Of a DNA stretch of 64,000 bases, positions 1 to 9,057 are shown in pieces (positions within the stretch are counted from its first letter, which is position 1; every line of letters starts with the position of its first letter). The translations under genes were made by a program, and so were the position numbers. Origin of the DNA: Bifidobacteriaceae bacterium. Its GTDB lineage: Bacteria; Actinomycetota; Actinomycetes; Actinomycetales; Bifidobacteriaceae. Below the pieces are notes generated by a model, which was not told the origin of the DNA, ran no database searches, and was given only the letters and a program-made list of their open reading frames with translations. The stretch is taken from positions 112,052-176,051 of the forward strand of contig JALCQC010000003.1 in assembly GCA_022650895.1 (NCBI GenBank). Direction: 5' to 3'.

Positions 1-637
1 CGAAGATGGCAAGCACGACGAGCAGCACGACGCCGATGACGATGTAGACCGTCTTGATGTCACCGAGGAACTTGGTCTTCTCGGCGACGTCGTTGGCATG
101 GATCGTTGCGGGAACGATGAATCCGAGGATGACAGGAGAGATCACGTTGCCGATGGCGTTGAAGGATTGTGCGAGGTTGAGTCGCATGGACTCGTGCTCC
201 TCATCGCCCAACTTGGTGATGTAGGGGTTTGCGTTGGTCTCCAGCGAGGAAGCGCCGAGCGCGACCACGAACATGGCGACGAGGAACATGCCATAGCTGC
301 CCGAATTCGTGGCCGGAATGGCAAGGAAGGCGCCGACTGCGAACAGAATCAGACCGGAGATGACACCGCCCTTGTAGCCGAAGCGCTTGGCGATCATGCC
401 GGCAGGAATTGCCATCACGAAGTAGGCGATGTAGTACGCGAACTGGAGAAGCGAAGTTTCCGTGGCGTTCAGGTGCATGTACTGCCCGAAGGGGTCACGC
501 AGCGGGTTGACGAGGTTCATCGTCACGCCCCAGATGAGGAAGAGCGAGGTCACCAGCACAATGGCCAGTGTGGCCTTGGAGCCCTTCGTCTCGTCCTTCG
601 GTGCGCCCGCTTGGACTTGATTTTGAGTGGATGCCAT
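1..637 (-). CDS. fucP: L-fucose:H+ symporter, FucP-type MFS permease (partial, N-terminal part)
   Basis: Cytoplasmic-membrane transporter that imports L-fucose with protons. The frame opens with ATG at 637, with GAGGGAG a few bases upstream, and runs off the window start after about 212 residues. Visible are a first membrane segment ending FLIWGVTMNLVNPL, a second with YYIAYFVMAIPAGM, a conserved loop KRFGYKGG (MFS motif A position), and the FucP-like stretch ETNANPYITKLG. A shorter hydrophobic segment follows near the window edge. It lies directly downstream of the fucose dehydrogenase and fuconate dehydratase genes on the same strand, which supports fucose as substrate. A related hexose permease of the same family cannot be excluded. 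Confidence 0.8.
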   Translation of the reverse strand, partial: MASTQNQVQAGAPKDETKGSKATLAIVLVTSLFLIWGVTMNLVNPLRDPFGQYMHLNATETSLLQFAYYIAYFVMAIPAGMIAKRFGYKGGVISGLILFAVGAFLAIPATNSGSYGMFLVAMFVVALGASSLETNANPYITKLGDEEHESMRLNLAQSFNAIGNVISPVILGFIVPATIHANDVAEKTKFLGDIKTVYIVIGVVLLVVLAIF

Positions 638-757
638 TTTTACTCCCTCGTAAAAATGAGAAATTTTCTTGGAAATACGGGCCGGATGAGCACCAGTCGG
701 CACTCAGTCACGGCATTCGAAATGAGTGATAGCTGAAAAGATGATAGTGAAAACAGG

Positions 758-807
758 CAAGGCACGAGCGTGCGGAAGGGTTCGAAGCCCCCGCGCGCCG
801 TGCCTTG
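758..807 (-). terminator. Hairpin between the SDR gene and fucP
   Basis: The 9-bp arms CAAGGCACG (758-766) and CGTGCCTTG (799-807) are perfect complements, with a GC-rich loop. No strong T-run follows, so this may be an attenuating or mRNA-stabilising hairpin inside the fucose operon rather than a full terminator. Confidence 0.4.
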
Positions 808-824
808 AGAACACATCAGAGCGT

Positions 825-1616
825 TCAGCTCAGTGCGCGATCGAGGTGGACATAGCCGCCGTCGACGAAGACCCACTGACCGGTGGTGTGCGAAGCACGA
901 TCGGAAAGCAGGAAGGCCGCGGTGTCGGCGATCTCTTCCGGCTTCGTCATGCGGTGCTCAAGCGGAATCTTGTCCGTGATCACCTGGAGACGAGCCTGCT
1001 GTGCCTTCTCGTCACCGAAGGTCTTGATCCAATCCGCATAGAGCGGGGTCCATGCCTCGGAGACGACGATGGCGTTGACACGCACACTGTCGTGGACCAA
1101 TGCCGCCGCCCACTCACGGGTGAGACCAGCGATGGCGCCCTTTGCTGCGGCGTATGCAGAGGTCTTGCCCTGACCGGTGAACGCGGTCTTGGAAGTGATG
1201 TTGACAACAGCTCCCTTGGAGTCCTTGAGATACTGAACCGCCGCGTGGACGAGCTCATAGTAATGAGTCAGGTTGCCGTGGATCGACTTCTCGAAGTCCT
1301 GCCAGGAGGTAGTCTCGAGATCCTTGTTGTCATTCACGCCAGCGTTGTTGACGATGCCGTCAATGTGACCGTACTTCTGATGGACTTCTTCGACGATCGG
1401 CTTGATCTTGTCGGTGTCGTTGAGATCGAGAAGATGGAAGTCGAACGGGGAACCGATTTCCTCGAGCTCCTTGCGAACCTCGTCCTGCTTGCCGTCTGCG
1501 CGGTTGAGGATGACGACCGTCGCGTCCTCGCGTGCAAGTTGCAGCGAGATGCTGTGACCGATGCCCTTGAAGCCACCGGTGACGATGATGACCTTGCCTT
1601 GAAGATGCAGATCCAT
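825..1616 (-). CDS. SDR-family oxidoreductase, probable L-fucose dehydrogenase
   Basis: Classical short-chain dehydrogenase of 263 residues. The NAD(P)-binding glycine motif TGGFKGIG is at residues 13-20, NNAG follows at about 90, and the catalytic set is Ser142, Tyr155 and Lys159 (YAAAK). Sitting between a fucose permease and an L-fuconate dehydratase, it most plausibly oxidises L-fucose to the fuconolactone in the non-phosphorylating fucose pathway known from bifidobacteria. The start is ATG at 1616 with the Shine-Dalgarno-like AAAGGAGT just upstream. Substrate assignment is by context; SDR sequence alone does not define it. Confidence 0.72.
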   Translation of the reverse strand: MDLHLQGKVIIVTGGFKGIGHSISLQLAREDATVVILNRADGKQDEVRKELEEIGSPFDFHLLDLNDTDKIKPIVEEVHQKYGHIDGIVNNAGVNDNKDLETTSWQDFEKSIHGNLTHYYELVHAAVQYLKDSKGAVVNITSKTAFTGQGKTSAYAAAKGAIAGLTREWAAALVHDSVRVNAIVVSEAWTPLYADWIKTFGDEKAQQARLQVITDKIPLEHRMTKPEEIADTAAFLLSDRASHTTGQWVFVDGGYVHLDRALS

Positions 1617-1702
1617 GTGAACTCCTTTGTTCCTGTGTTCGCGCCGGAGTGTACCGGCGCAAATTTCATTTACTTGTGAGGTTGTTTACTTATCAGCCGT
1701 TA

Positions 1703-2986
1703 TCAGCCGCGATACAGATACTTTTCGGCCGTTTCGAGTGTCATTTCGGTGCCGTTGCCGGGAGCTGTCGGTGCAACATAGTTGCCGTTCTTGATCTCGG
1801 TCGGGTGCACGAAGTGCTCGTGCTGGTTGTCGACGTACTCGATCATGCGGCCGTCCATCGTGCCGGAAACCGCGACGTAATCGAACATCGCGAAGTGGCA
1901 CACCGCCTCGCACAGACCAACACCGCCTGCGTGAGGGCATACGACCTTGTCGAACTTCTTCGCCAGCAGATACTCAAGGACGACTTCCTGAGGTCCGGCG
2001 ACGCGGGTGGCATCAATCTGCATGACTCCGAAAGCGTTGGCCTGCAGATACTGCTTGAACATGATGCGGTTCTGCATCTGCTCGCCGGTGGCGACCTTGA
2101 TGGGATCGATGGCGCGGGCGATGGCGGCATGGCCCAGAATGTCATCCGGGCTCGTCGGCTCCTCGACCCACGAAAGCTTAAAGTCATGGAACTTGTTGAT
2201 CCACTCGATGGCCTGAGGAACGTCCCACACCTGATTGGCATCCACCGCGAGACGGACATCGGGACCGATGGCTTCGCGAGCCTTGCCAAGGCGACGAAGA
2301 TCGTCGTCCACGTTCTGGCCGACCTTGAGTTTGATCTGCTTGAAGCCCTTGACCTGAGACTCCTCCTTGGCGAGCTCGACCATCTTCTCATCGGAGTAGC
2401 CGAGCCAGCCGGCGGCAGTGGAATAGCCGGGATAGCCGACCTTGAGGAGGTTGTCGATGCGCTCCTGCTTGCCCTTCTGCCCCTCCTTGAGGATTTCGAC
2501 CGCCTCTTCCGGAGTCAGAACATCCGTGAGATAGCGGAAGTCGAGGGTGGAAACCAGCTCTTCGGGCTCCATCTCCGCCAGCAGACGCCACAACGGCTTG
2601 CCCGCACGCTTTCCCTTGAGATCCCAGAGAGCGGACAGTACCGCGCCGATGGCCATGTGCTCAACGCCCTTTTCGGGACCGAGCCAGCGAAGCTGAGAAT
2701 CATGCACGAACAGGTCCCATGCAAGACGCATGTTGCCGAGGAGCTCCTCGACGTTACGGCCGATCAGCACCTGCGACATGGAATCGATCGCCCTGCACAC
2801 CACGTCATTGCCACGGCCGATGGTGAAGACGAAGCCGTTTCCGCTGAGTCCGTCATCGGCGTCGGTCTTGATGACCACGTATGCGGAAGAATAATCAGGA
2901 TCCTTGTTCATTGCGTCCGAACCAGACAGAGTATCGGATGTCGGGAACCGGAAATCGTAAGTTTTAACTTCTGTAATTTTGCTCAT
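1703..2986 (-). CDS. L-fuconate dehydratase (enolase superfamily)
   Basis: Enzyme of 427 residues that dehydrates L-fuconate to 2-keto-3-deoxy-L-fuconate. The mandelate-racemase-type active site is complete: KxK at Lys219/Lys221 (IKLKVG), metal ligands Asp249 (AVDANQ), Glu275 (WVEEP) and Glu302 (TGEQ), and the general acid/base His352 in PHAGGVGLCE. The loop WLGYSDEK is also typical of fuconate dehydratases. It is the first gene of the minus-strand fucose block and is divergent from a LacI regulator. The lactonase and aldolase steps of the pathway are not seen in the window and would lie beyond its left edge or elsewhere. Confidence 0.88.
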   Translation of the reverse strand: MSKITEVKTYDFRFPTSDTLSGSDAMNKDPDYSSAYVVIKTDADDGLSGNGFVFTIGRGNDVVCRAIDSMSQVLIGRNVEELLGNMRLAWDLFVHDSQLRWLGPEKGVEHMAIGAVLSALWDLKGKRAGKPLWRLLAEMEPEELVSTLDFRYLTDVLTPEEAVEILKEGQKGKQERIDNLLKVGYPGYSTAAGWLGYSDEKMVELAKEESQVKGFKQIKLKVGQNVDDDLRRLGKAREAIGPDVRLAVDANQVWDVPQAIEWINKFHDFKLSWVEEPTSPDDILGHAAIARAIDPIKVATGEQMQNRIMFKQYLQANAFGVMQIDATRVAGPQEVVLEYLLAKKFDKVVCPHAGGVGLCEAVCHFAMFDYVAVSGTMDGRMIEYVDNQHEHFVHPTEIKNGNYVAPTAPGNGTEMTLETAEKYLYRG

Positions 2987-3045
2987 TGAGGCTCCTTTGC
3001 CGAGAGCTTGAAACCCAATTCATTAACCTGATTCAGTATAGATCT

Positions 3046-3248
3046 TTTCGAAATATGCGGTATCTATCTCGAAAAATTCGGAGACCAAAACAGTGAAACA
3101 GCTCACATTTCCAGACTTTTTCTTCACACGTTCTCGGCGTGTCGCAAATGTGGTATTACTGCCGAGATTACACATTTTATTCGTGTCGTTCCGCCCGCCC
3201 ACCTCGGACACCGCTAATGTTGTCAGCAGCGGGAAGTGCTCGAAAAAT
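3046..3248. promoter_or_regulatory. Candidate LacI-type operator motifs in the fucose/lacI divergent region
   Basis: The 282-base divergent region holds CTCGAAAAAT twice (3068-3077 and 3239-3248) and a related CG-centred palindrome TTTCGAAA at 3046-3053. Repeated CG-centred, AT-flanked words near both starts are what a LacI-family regulator would use. An additional inverted repeat, AAATGTG (3146-3152) with CACATTT (3171-3177), lies between them. These are visual matches only. Confidence 0.3.
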
Positions 3249-3268
3249 GCGAAAGAAGACGATGAGAT

Positions 3269-4282
3269 ATGGCAGGTGCTAGCAAAAAAATTCGTGTCAC
3301 AGATATTGCGCGCCTCGCCAAGGTATCGCCTGCCACGGTTTCCAAAGTCATCAACGGACGTCACGACGTGGCTGACTCCACGCGCTCACTTGTCGAAAAG
3401 GTCATGAAGGAAGTCGGATTTTCTAAAAGTCTCGTCCAGACAAAAACCGCACAGACCATCGAAATCATCGTCACCTACATGGAGAACAACGGAACCATCG
3501 CTCTCACCCGCGAAGCCACACGCCTCGGAGAGACCATGGACATCGGTATCACCGTGTCCCAGGCCAGCGGAACCACCAATAGGGACGTCTACCGCAGCGT
3601 CATCGACCGCAACCCGCTCGGCGTGATTCTCCTACTGAACAAGATGCCGGACAGGGACGCGGCGCTTCTGACCGCACGCAACATTCCGTTCGTCATCATC
3701 GACCCCGTAAGCGATGTCCCATCGCATGAATACAGCGTGGGCATCGACAACTGGTCAGCGGGCTTCGATGCCGCCACGCACCTGCTGGACCTCGGCCATC
3801 GGCGCATCGCCGCCATCACCGGTCCGAAGGATGCGCGCTCCTCGCTCGGACGGTATGCCGGCTATGCAGCCGCTTTGGGAACGGCGGGAATTCCGGTGTC
3901 CAAAGACCTTGTGCGCAACGGAAACTTCCTCTCGGACGAGGGATACAAGGCCGCCTGCGAATTGCTGGATATGCCAGTGGACAAGCGCCCCACCGCCATT
4001 TTCGCCTTCAATGACCTCACTGCCGTCAGCATCTACCGCGCTGCCTACGAGCGCAACATCCGTATCCCCGACGAGCTGTCGGTCGTCGGCTTCGACAACG
4101 TGTACCCCGCCGCCTACATGGCACCGGCGCTCACCACGGTCAATCAGCCTTTCGACATGATCACGAAGAGCGCGTTCGATCTCATTCTCACTGCCCGCGC
4201 CGGCAGCGTCGAGCAGCGCCACATCGTGCTGCCCACGCATTTGGTGGTGCGGGGAAGCACCGCCCCGCCTCGGGACATCTAG
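3269..4282 (+). CDS. LacI-family transcriptional regulator
   Basis: Regulator of 337 residues. The N-terminal helix-turn-helix IRVTDIARLAKVSPATVSKV is followed by a hinge and a periplasmic-binding-protein-like ligand domain (for example IDNWSAGFDAATHLLDLGHR, and FGFDN-like VVGFDNVYPA near residue 270). The start is ATG at 3269, with a purine-rich GAAAGAAG about ten bases upstream. It is transcribed divergently from the fucose catabolic genes, so it is likely their local repressor with fucose or a pathway intermediate as inducer; that is inference from position. It ends about 110 bases before a convergent MFS gene. Confidence 0.85.
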   Translation: MAGASKKIRVTDIARLAKVSPATVSKVINGRHDVADSTRSLVEKVMKEVGFSKSLVQTKTAQTIEIIVTYMENNGTIALTREATRLGETMDIGITVSQASGTTNRDVYRSVIDRNPLGVILLLNKMPDRDAALLTARNIPFVIIDPVSDVPSHEYSVGIDNWSAGFDAATHLLDLGHRRIAAITGPKDARSSLGRYAGYAAALGTAGIPVSKDLVRNGNFLSDEGYKAACELLDMPVDKRPTAIFAFNDLTAVSIYRAAYERNIRIPDELSVVGFDNVYPAAYMAPALTTVNQPFDMITKSAFDLILTARAGSVEQRHIVLPTHLVVRGSTAPPRDI

Positions 4283-4344
4283 CTCTCCGCAGCCATCCAC
4301 AACAAGATCGCACGGCTAGATCCGAAGCCGCGCATAGCGATCCT

Positions 4345-4374
4345 CAGCCTGGGATCCACCGCGATCTCAGGCTG
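4345..4374. terminator. Hairpin between convergent lacI and MFS genes
   Basis: CAGCCTGGGATC (4345-4356) can pair with GATCTCAGGCTG (4363-4374), with one G-T wobble across 12 positions and a 6-base loop. It sits between two convergent stop codons and could terminate both. There is no clear T-tract on the plus side. Confidence 0.5.
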
Positions 4375-4391
4375 TCCGAAAAATTCGAATA

Positions 4392-5813
4392 TCAGGCCTC
4401 AGCGCCACTCGATGTCATGTCCTCAAGCTCCACCCCGTTGGTCTCGGGCAAGAACTTACGGACGAAGATGTAGCCGAGCACGGCCATCACCACGAAGATG
4501 ACGTAGGTTGCCGAAAGACCGATATAATCCCGCAGCACGGGGAACGTGGTGGTGACGAGGAAGTTGCCCACCCAGTTGGCGGCGGTTGCGAGGGCGACGG
4601 CCAGAGCACGGATGGAGTTGGGGAAGATCTCGCCGATGACGACCCACATCACGATGGCCCACGATGCGGAGAAGATGAAGAAGAAAATATAGGAGCCTGC
4701 AATCACAACCCAGGGCCACGCGCCGCTGAGCACGATGGAGCCGTCTGCACCCGTGCTGCCTTGCGAGAAACCAATCGCAATGATCGCGAGGAAAACGGCC
4801 ATCCACACGGAACCGACCCGCAGCAGCTTACGCCGACCGATCTTGTCAATGAGCAGCATGCCAATGATCGTTGCGATGAGACTCATGACGGTGCGTACAA
4901 GCGTTGCGTTCAAGGACTGCTGCTCGGTGAGGCCGACCATCTGCCACAGGCTGGAATCGTAGAACATCACCACGTTGCAGCCCGAAAGCTGCTGGAACAG
5001 GGCCACGCCAATACCGATCCACACCACTTGCTTGAGACCGAAAGCAGGTCCGCGCAGATCGCCCAGGTGAGGCCGATTCCCAAGTTCGTCCTTGAGGGTG
5101 CGCTCGATCTCGGCAACCTTGCCGGCAGGATTCGTCTCGCCAGTGATCGCACCAAGGATGGCGACCGCCTCCTCACTGCGCCCCTTCATAACGAGATAGC
5201 GCGGAGACTCGGGAAGCGTGAAAGCGAGAACGAACATGATGGCGCCCGGAATGGCGGTTGTGATGAGCATCCAGCGCCACGTGTCGAGCCCGAACCAGAA
5301 CGGCTGGGCGGCTCCCCCGGAGGAGGCGGCGTAGATGTCGTTGACGATGAGAGAGCAGGTGATGCCGAGCACGATGGCGAGCTGCTGGAAGCCCGTCAGG
5401 AAGCCACGATGCTCGACGGGCGACATTTCGGAAATATAGGCGGGCCCGATGGCGGAGGTGAAGCCCACGCCGATGCCACCGATGATACGAATGATCACAA
5501 AGAGAACGAAGTTGCCAGCAAGACCAGAGCCGATGGCGCCGATGACGAAGAGGACGGCGGCGAACTGCATGACCCTGACGCGTCCGAAACGGTCCGCCAG
5601 AGTCCCTGCGAACCATGCACCTGCGATGCATCCAAGCAGCGCGCACGACACCGAAAAGCCGCTGAGAAAGCTGCTGAGCCCGAAGCCGACATCGACCCGT
5701 GCGATGGCATCAACGGCACCGTTGATGACGGAGGTATCGTATCCAAAGAGGAATCCTCCGATGGCCGCAGTCATACAGACCACGACGAGTTTCGCGTTCA
5801 GTTTGTTCGCCAT
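4392..5813 (-). CDS. Sugar-porter family MFS transporter
   Basis: Twelve-segment sugar importer of 473 residues from the internal ATG at 5813, chosen because AAAAGGG lies just upstream and MANKLNAK begins the conserved part; the frame stays open 20 codons further. Family signatures are GGFLFGYDTSVINGA at the start of helix 1, ADRFGRVRVM, PESPRYLVMKGR after helix 6, DKIGRRKLLRVG, and the terminal PETNG. These match the XylE/GalP/arabinose-type group. The specific sugar cannot be read from sequence. It stands alone between lacI and rlmB, so it may or may not belong to the fucose regulon. Confidence 0.85.
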   Translation of the reverse strand: MANKLNAKLVVVCMTAAIGGFLFGYDTSVINGAVDAIARVDVGFGLSSFLSGFSVSCALLGCIAGAWFAGTLADRFGRVRVMQFAAVLFVIGAIGSGLAGNFVLFVIIRIIGGIGVGFTSAIGPAYISEMSPVEHRGFLTGFQQLAIVLGITCSLIVNDIYAASSGGAAQPFWFGLDTWRWMLITTAIPGAIMFVLAFTLPESPRYLVMKGRSEEAVAILGAITGETNPAGKVAEIERTLKDELGNRPHLGDLRGPAFGLKQVVWIGIGVALFQQLSGCNVVMFYDSSLWQMVGLTEQQSLNATLVRTVMSLIATIIGMLLIDKIGRRKLLRVGSVWMAVFLAIIAIGFSQGSTGADGSIVLSGAWPWVVIAGSYIFFFIFSASWAIVMWVVIGEIFPNSIRALAVALATAANWVGNFLVTTTFPVLRDYIGLSATYVIFVVMAVLGYIFVRKFLPETNGVELEDMTSSGAEA

Positions 5814-6190
5814 TGCAACACCCTTTTCCTGCGGTTCCCAACCTCTAGCACCTAATAGTGTGCATATTGCCAAGAATCGTATGACTTATATGACGACAAA
5901 TACGCCACCGACGATAACGAAACTTTCGAGGCAACTCAGGGATGAACTTATTGAATAACAACCAGCCAAGAATGCAGTGTACAACATTCTCGGGATGATT
6001 CGCACGTTCAAATGATTAGATGTTTGCGTACGACAGAATTTTTAGTCGCCCATAGCACACCCATCCCATCCTTCGAAATTTTCAGTCTCAAAAAGGAGTA
6101 TGAAAAATCCTTTCACTCCATGTCAAGAAAAATGAGGAAGACCACTATGCCCGATCCCCCACTGACGACGCGTAATGAGACAATAGAAAT
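5814..6190. other. Intergenic region between divergent MFS and rlmB genes
   Basis: About 377 bases, more AT-rich than the flanking genes. It must hold promoters for both divergent genes. I see no RNA gene or convincing ORF; the open frames crossing it lack coding character. Confidence 0.5.
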
Positions 6191-7135
6191 ATGGCAACAA
6201 ACAAGGGTTCGAAGATGGGTTCAGGCGGCAAGCACCGTGGCGCCCTCCGGGGAAAGGGACCCACCCCGAAAGCAGAAGACCGTGTGTATCACAAGGCATA
6301 TCGCGAAAAGAAGCAGAAGGAACGCCGCCAGTTCGCGGATCCTCGCCTCGCTGCAAAGCGTCGCGCCGCGAAGTTCACGTCGGATGCCGATGACTTGGTC
6401 ATCGGACGCAACTCCGTTCTCGAGGCACTGCGCGTCGCAGTTCCCTCCAAGGAGCTTTATATCGCCTCCCGTCTCGAGGCAGACGACCGCACGCGTGAGA
6501 TCATCAAACTCGCAGGGCAGCAGGGACTGCACATTCTCGAGGCAGACCGTCTGGAAATAGACCGCATCGCGCGCTCTCATTCCCACCAGGGTGTGGTACT
6601 CAAGGTGCAGCCGTATGAGTATTCCTCGTTGAGCAAGCTGGTTGACAAGGCCACCACGTGGCATTCGAATGGAGGCCCGGCGCCTCTCTTCGTCGCCCTT
6701 GACGGCGTGACGGATCCGCAGAATCTCGGCGCGGTCATCCGTTCGGCGGCGGCCTTCGGTGCAAGCGGCATCATCCTGCCGGAGCGCCGCTCGGCGTCCG
6801 TCACGGCGGCCGCATGGAAAGTCTCCGCAGGAGCCGCAGCGCACCTGCCGGTCGCGCGCGTTGTGAATCTCAACAAGGCGATCGATGCGTTGCACGAGCA
6901 GGGTTTCTATGCCATCGGCCTGGACGGCGGTGGCAGCGCCATGATCGGCGAAACCGGATTCGAGAAGGATCCGCTCGTCATCGTTCTGGGTGCCGAAGGC
7001 AAGGGGCTGAGCCGTCTCGCCAGCGAGAAATGCGACGTGATCGCCAGCATCCCGATTTCGGGTCGTGTGGAATCGCTGAACGCTTCGGTGGCGGCGGGGA
7101 TTGCTCTTTACGCAACCGCACACGAACGCCAATAA
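6191..7135 (+). CDS. rlmB: 23S rRNA 2'-O-methyltransferase, RlmB/TrmH (SpoU) family
   Basis: Protein of 314 residues that methylates ribose of a guanosine in 23S rRNA (RlmB role) using SAM. A basic, Gly/Lys-rich N-terminal tail (about 65 residues) is followed by the substrate-binding domain (VIGRNSVLEALR) and the knotted SPOUT domain. The three SPOUT motifs are visible: DPQNLGAVIRSAAAFG, VIVLGAEGKGLSRL, and ISGRVESLNASVAAGIALY. The ATG at 6191 fits because the basic tail follows immediately. It is monocistronic and ends before a strong bidirectional hairpin. Assignment to RlmB rather than another TrmH-type paralogue is likely, not certain. Confidence 0.87.
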   Translation: MATNKGSKMGSGGKHRGALRGKGPTPKAEDRVYHKAYREKKQKERRQFADPRLAAKRRAAKFTSDADDLVIGRNSVLEALRVAVPSKELYIASRLEADDRTREIIKLAGQQGLHILEADRLEIDRIARSHSHQGVVLKVQPYEYSSLSKLVDKATTWHSNGGPAPLFVALDGVTDPQNLGAVIRSAAAFGASGIILPERRSASVTAAAWKVSAGAAAHLPVARVVNLNKAIDALHEQGFYAIGLDGGGSAMIGETGFEKDPLVIVLGAEGKGLSRLASEKCDVIASIPISGRVESLNASVAAGIALYATAHERQ

Positions 7136-7156
7136 GCGTCAAAGTACTGATTGACG

Positions 7157-7212
7157 AAAACCGCGAACTCTCTTTCCAGCAAAAAGCCGGAAACTCAGAG
7201 TCCGCGGTTTTT
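7157..7212. terminator. Bidirectional terminator between rlmB and DUF4032 gene
   Basis: Long stem formed by 7157-7177 and 7189-7212 (outer AAAACCGCG with CGCGGTTTT, inner TTTCC with GGAAA, minor bulges), ending in T-runs on both strands. It serves the convergent genes on either side. Confidence 0.8.
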
Positions 7213-7220
7213 CATATCGG

Positions 7221-8744
7221 CTAAGCGGCCCACACCGCCGCATCCTGGTCGTTTTCAGCGTCCAGGTCGGCTTCGCTCGGGCCGGCGTTGGCGACATTGC
7301 CGTTAGCGGCGTTGCCGTTAGCGGCGTTGCCGTTACTGCCACTTTTACCCGTGCCGTCGCCGTTTCCGTCACCGCCGTTCTCGCTGTCAGAATCCTCCGA
7401 ACCGTCTGATCCCACTGCGGACTCGTCGTCGATCACGCCGGAATCCGCATCCTCGTTGATCTCCGCCAGCGCCTGCGAGTCCATCTTGGTGTTCGGCAGC
7501 ACGTCCTCGATGTAGCCCTGCACGGCATCCGCCATCGGAACATCGTGACCCACCTGCTCGGCCATGTACCAGCGGTGTGTGAGCACATCGTGGAAGAACT
7601 GCGCGGGCTCGACGGTGGAACGGTATTCGGCCGGGATCATGCGGACGGTGGGTTCGAAGACCTCGCGCATCCAATCGGTGGCCACGACTTCGAGGTCGTC
7701 GTCCTGCCTCCACGTGGAGGCCTTGTAGGCATCGAGATCGTTCAGAAGGCGACGCGCCTGGTTCTCCTGCACGTCCAGACCGGTGAGGCGCAGCAGCTTG
7801 CGGGAGGCGTAACCGGCGTCCACGACCATGGGCTTCACCGTCACCTGCTTGCCGTCGTCGGCCGTCTTCATCTCAAGCTCGTCCACGTCGAATCCGAGAT
7901 CGTTGAGCTGATTCACACGCTGCTCGATCTTCCACATCTCATCCGGGCTGAAGCTCTCCACATCCGTCAGCGCCGACCACAGCATGTTGTAGCGCTCCAC
8001 AAGGCGGTTACCCACTTCGATCTCGTCCACTTCGCTCGGAAGGAGATTACCCGAATTCAGATCCATCAACTCTCCGATGATGTTCGTGCGGGCCAGATCG
8101 ATGTCGTATAGCCGGCGTCCTTCGGTCAGCGTGGGGTACAAGTCGCCGGTCTCCGCATCCACCAGGAAGGCGGCGAAAGCGTCGGCATCGCGCAGGAAAA
8201 GCACGTTGGAGAGCGACACGTCGCCCCAGTAGAAGCCAATCAGGTGCAGCCGCACCAGCAAAACCGCAAGGGCATCCACGAGCCGCTCAGCGGTATCTGC
8301 CCTCAGATTCCGTGAGAAGAGAGCGCGGTAGGGCAACGAAAAGCGCAGATGCTTAGTCACCAAAATCGATTCCAGAGGCTCTCCCTGCGGTGTGCGACGA
8401 CCTGTGACCACGGCGATGGGCTGCACGCAGGGAATGTCCAACTTGCGCAGCTGCCGCAACAGTTCGTACTCGCGCTCGGCGGCCGTGCGGGCGATCTCCT
8501 TCATGGCGTAGATCTCGTCACCCACGTACACGAAGCGCACAATGTGGCGTGAGATTCCGCGCGGCAGGTTCGCCAGAAGATCCTTCGGCCACTTCGCCAG
8601 GGGGATTCCCCACGGGAGGGTGAACATCTTGGGATTCGACGACGCCGCCGTAATCCGTAGTTGGGATTCCGAACCCCTCCTTGAGGCATCGGCATCGGCA
8701 TTCACCGACGTCGCCTTTAGAATTCGTGGATCCTGAATCGTCAT
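7221..8744 (-). CDS. DUF4032 / lipopolysaccharide-kinase-like protein
   Basis: Protein of 507 residues. The N-terminal half has a kinase-like fold: a lysine in IYAMKEIA (Lys82), the loop GFYWGDVSLSNVLF where WGD (173-175) occupies the usual HRD position, and a metal-binding-like Asp197 in FLVDAETG. The C-terminal half corresponds to the actinobacterial DUF4032 region, ending in an acidic, Asn/Gly-rich tail with GNAANGNAANGNVAN encoded by 15-bp near-repeats. The start ATG at 8744 is preceded by GAGGAGGC-like sequence. Substrate is unknown. Position gives no operon clue, since it is flanked by a terminator and by a parS-containing gap. Confidence 0.7.
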   Translation of the reverse strand: MTIQDPRILKATSVNADADASRRGSESQLRITAASSNPKMFTLPWGIPLAKWPKDLLANLPRGISRHIVRFVYVGDEIYAMKEIARTAAEREYELLRQLRKLDIPCVQPIAVVTGRRTPQGEPLESILVTKHLRFSLPYRALFSRNLRADTAERLVDALAVLLVRLHLIGFYWGDVSLSNVLFLRDADAFAAFLVDAETGDLYPTLTEGRRLYDIDLARTNIIGELMDLNSGNLLPSEVDEIEVGNRLVERYNMLWSALTDVESFSPDEMWKIEQRVNQLNDLGFDVDELEMKTADDGKQVTVKPMVVDAGYASRKLLRLTGLDVQENQARRLLNDLDAYKASTWRQDDDLEVVATDWMREVFEPTVRMIPAEYRSTVEPAQFFHDVLTHRWYMAEQVGHDVPMADAVQGYIEDVLPNTKMDSQALAEINEDADSGVIDDESAVGSDGSEDSDSENGGDGNGDGTGKSGSNGNAANGNAANGNVANAGPSEADLDAENDQDAAVWAA

Positions 8745-8829
8745 GGCAGCCTCCTCGAGGCCGCCCCTGCGACCCTCACGTCAATACTTGAACTATTTCA
8801 AGGATAGCGGGGCAGGGTGGAAAGCGAAG

Positions 8830-8845
8830 TGTTTCACGTGAAACA
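8830..8845. other. parS centromere site 1
   Basis: Perfect 16-bp palindrome TGTTTCACGTGAAACA, the canonical ParB-binding parS sequence, located in an intergenic gap about 42 kb from the dnaA-dnaN region. Confidence 0.93.
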
Positions 8846-8914
8846 TCATCGGGATCCTCAGCAAAAGAACGAGTGGACGACGTAAGGCGCTCATCAAGCA
8901 GCACATAAAAAAAT

Positions 8915-8961
8915 GCCGTCCACCCTTGTTCCGTGTCAGGCACGAAACTCAGGCGGACGGC
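8915..8961 (-). terminator. Terminator of the sugar-ABC ATPase gene
   Basis: GCCGTCC (8915-8921) and GGACGGC (8955-8961) pair perfectly. In the minus-strand direction the stem is followed by a T-run (the AAAAAAA at 8907-8913 on the plus strand), as expected for an intrinsic terminator of the gene ending at 9058. Confidence 0.7.
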
Positions 8962-9057
8962 ACATCATTTGAGGAGGAGAGTCTGGAACCGGGTGCAACG
9001 GTTCCAGACCGAAACTGTTCACTACTTACTGCTTTTACTGCTAACTGCTTGTCGTGA

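Larger units (their letters stand above)
8745..9057. other. Intergenic region with parS and a terminator
   Basis: It contains the DUF4032 promoter side, a perfect parS site (8830-8845) and the hairpin that ends the ABC ATPase gene. No coding sequence is evident. Confidence 0.7.
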
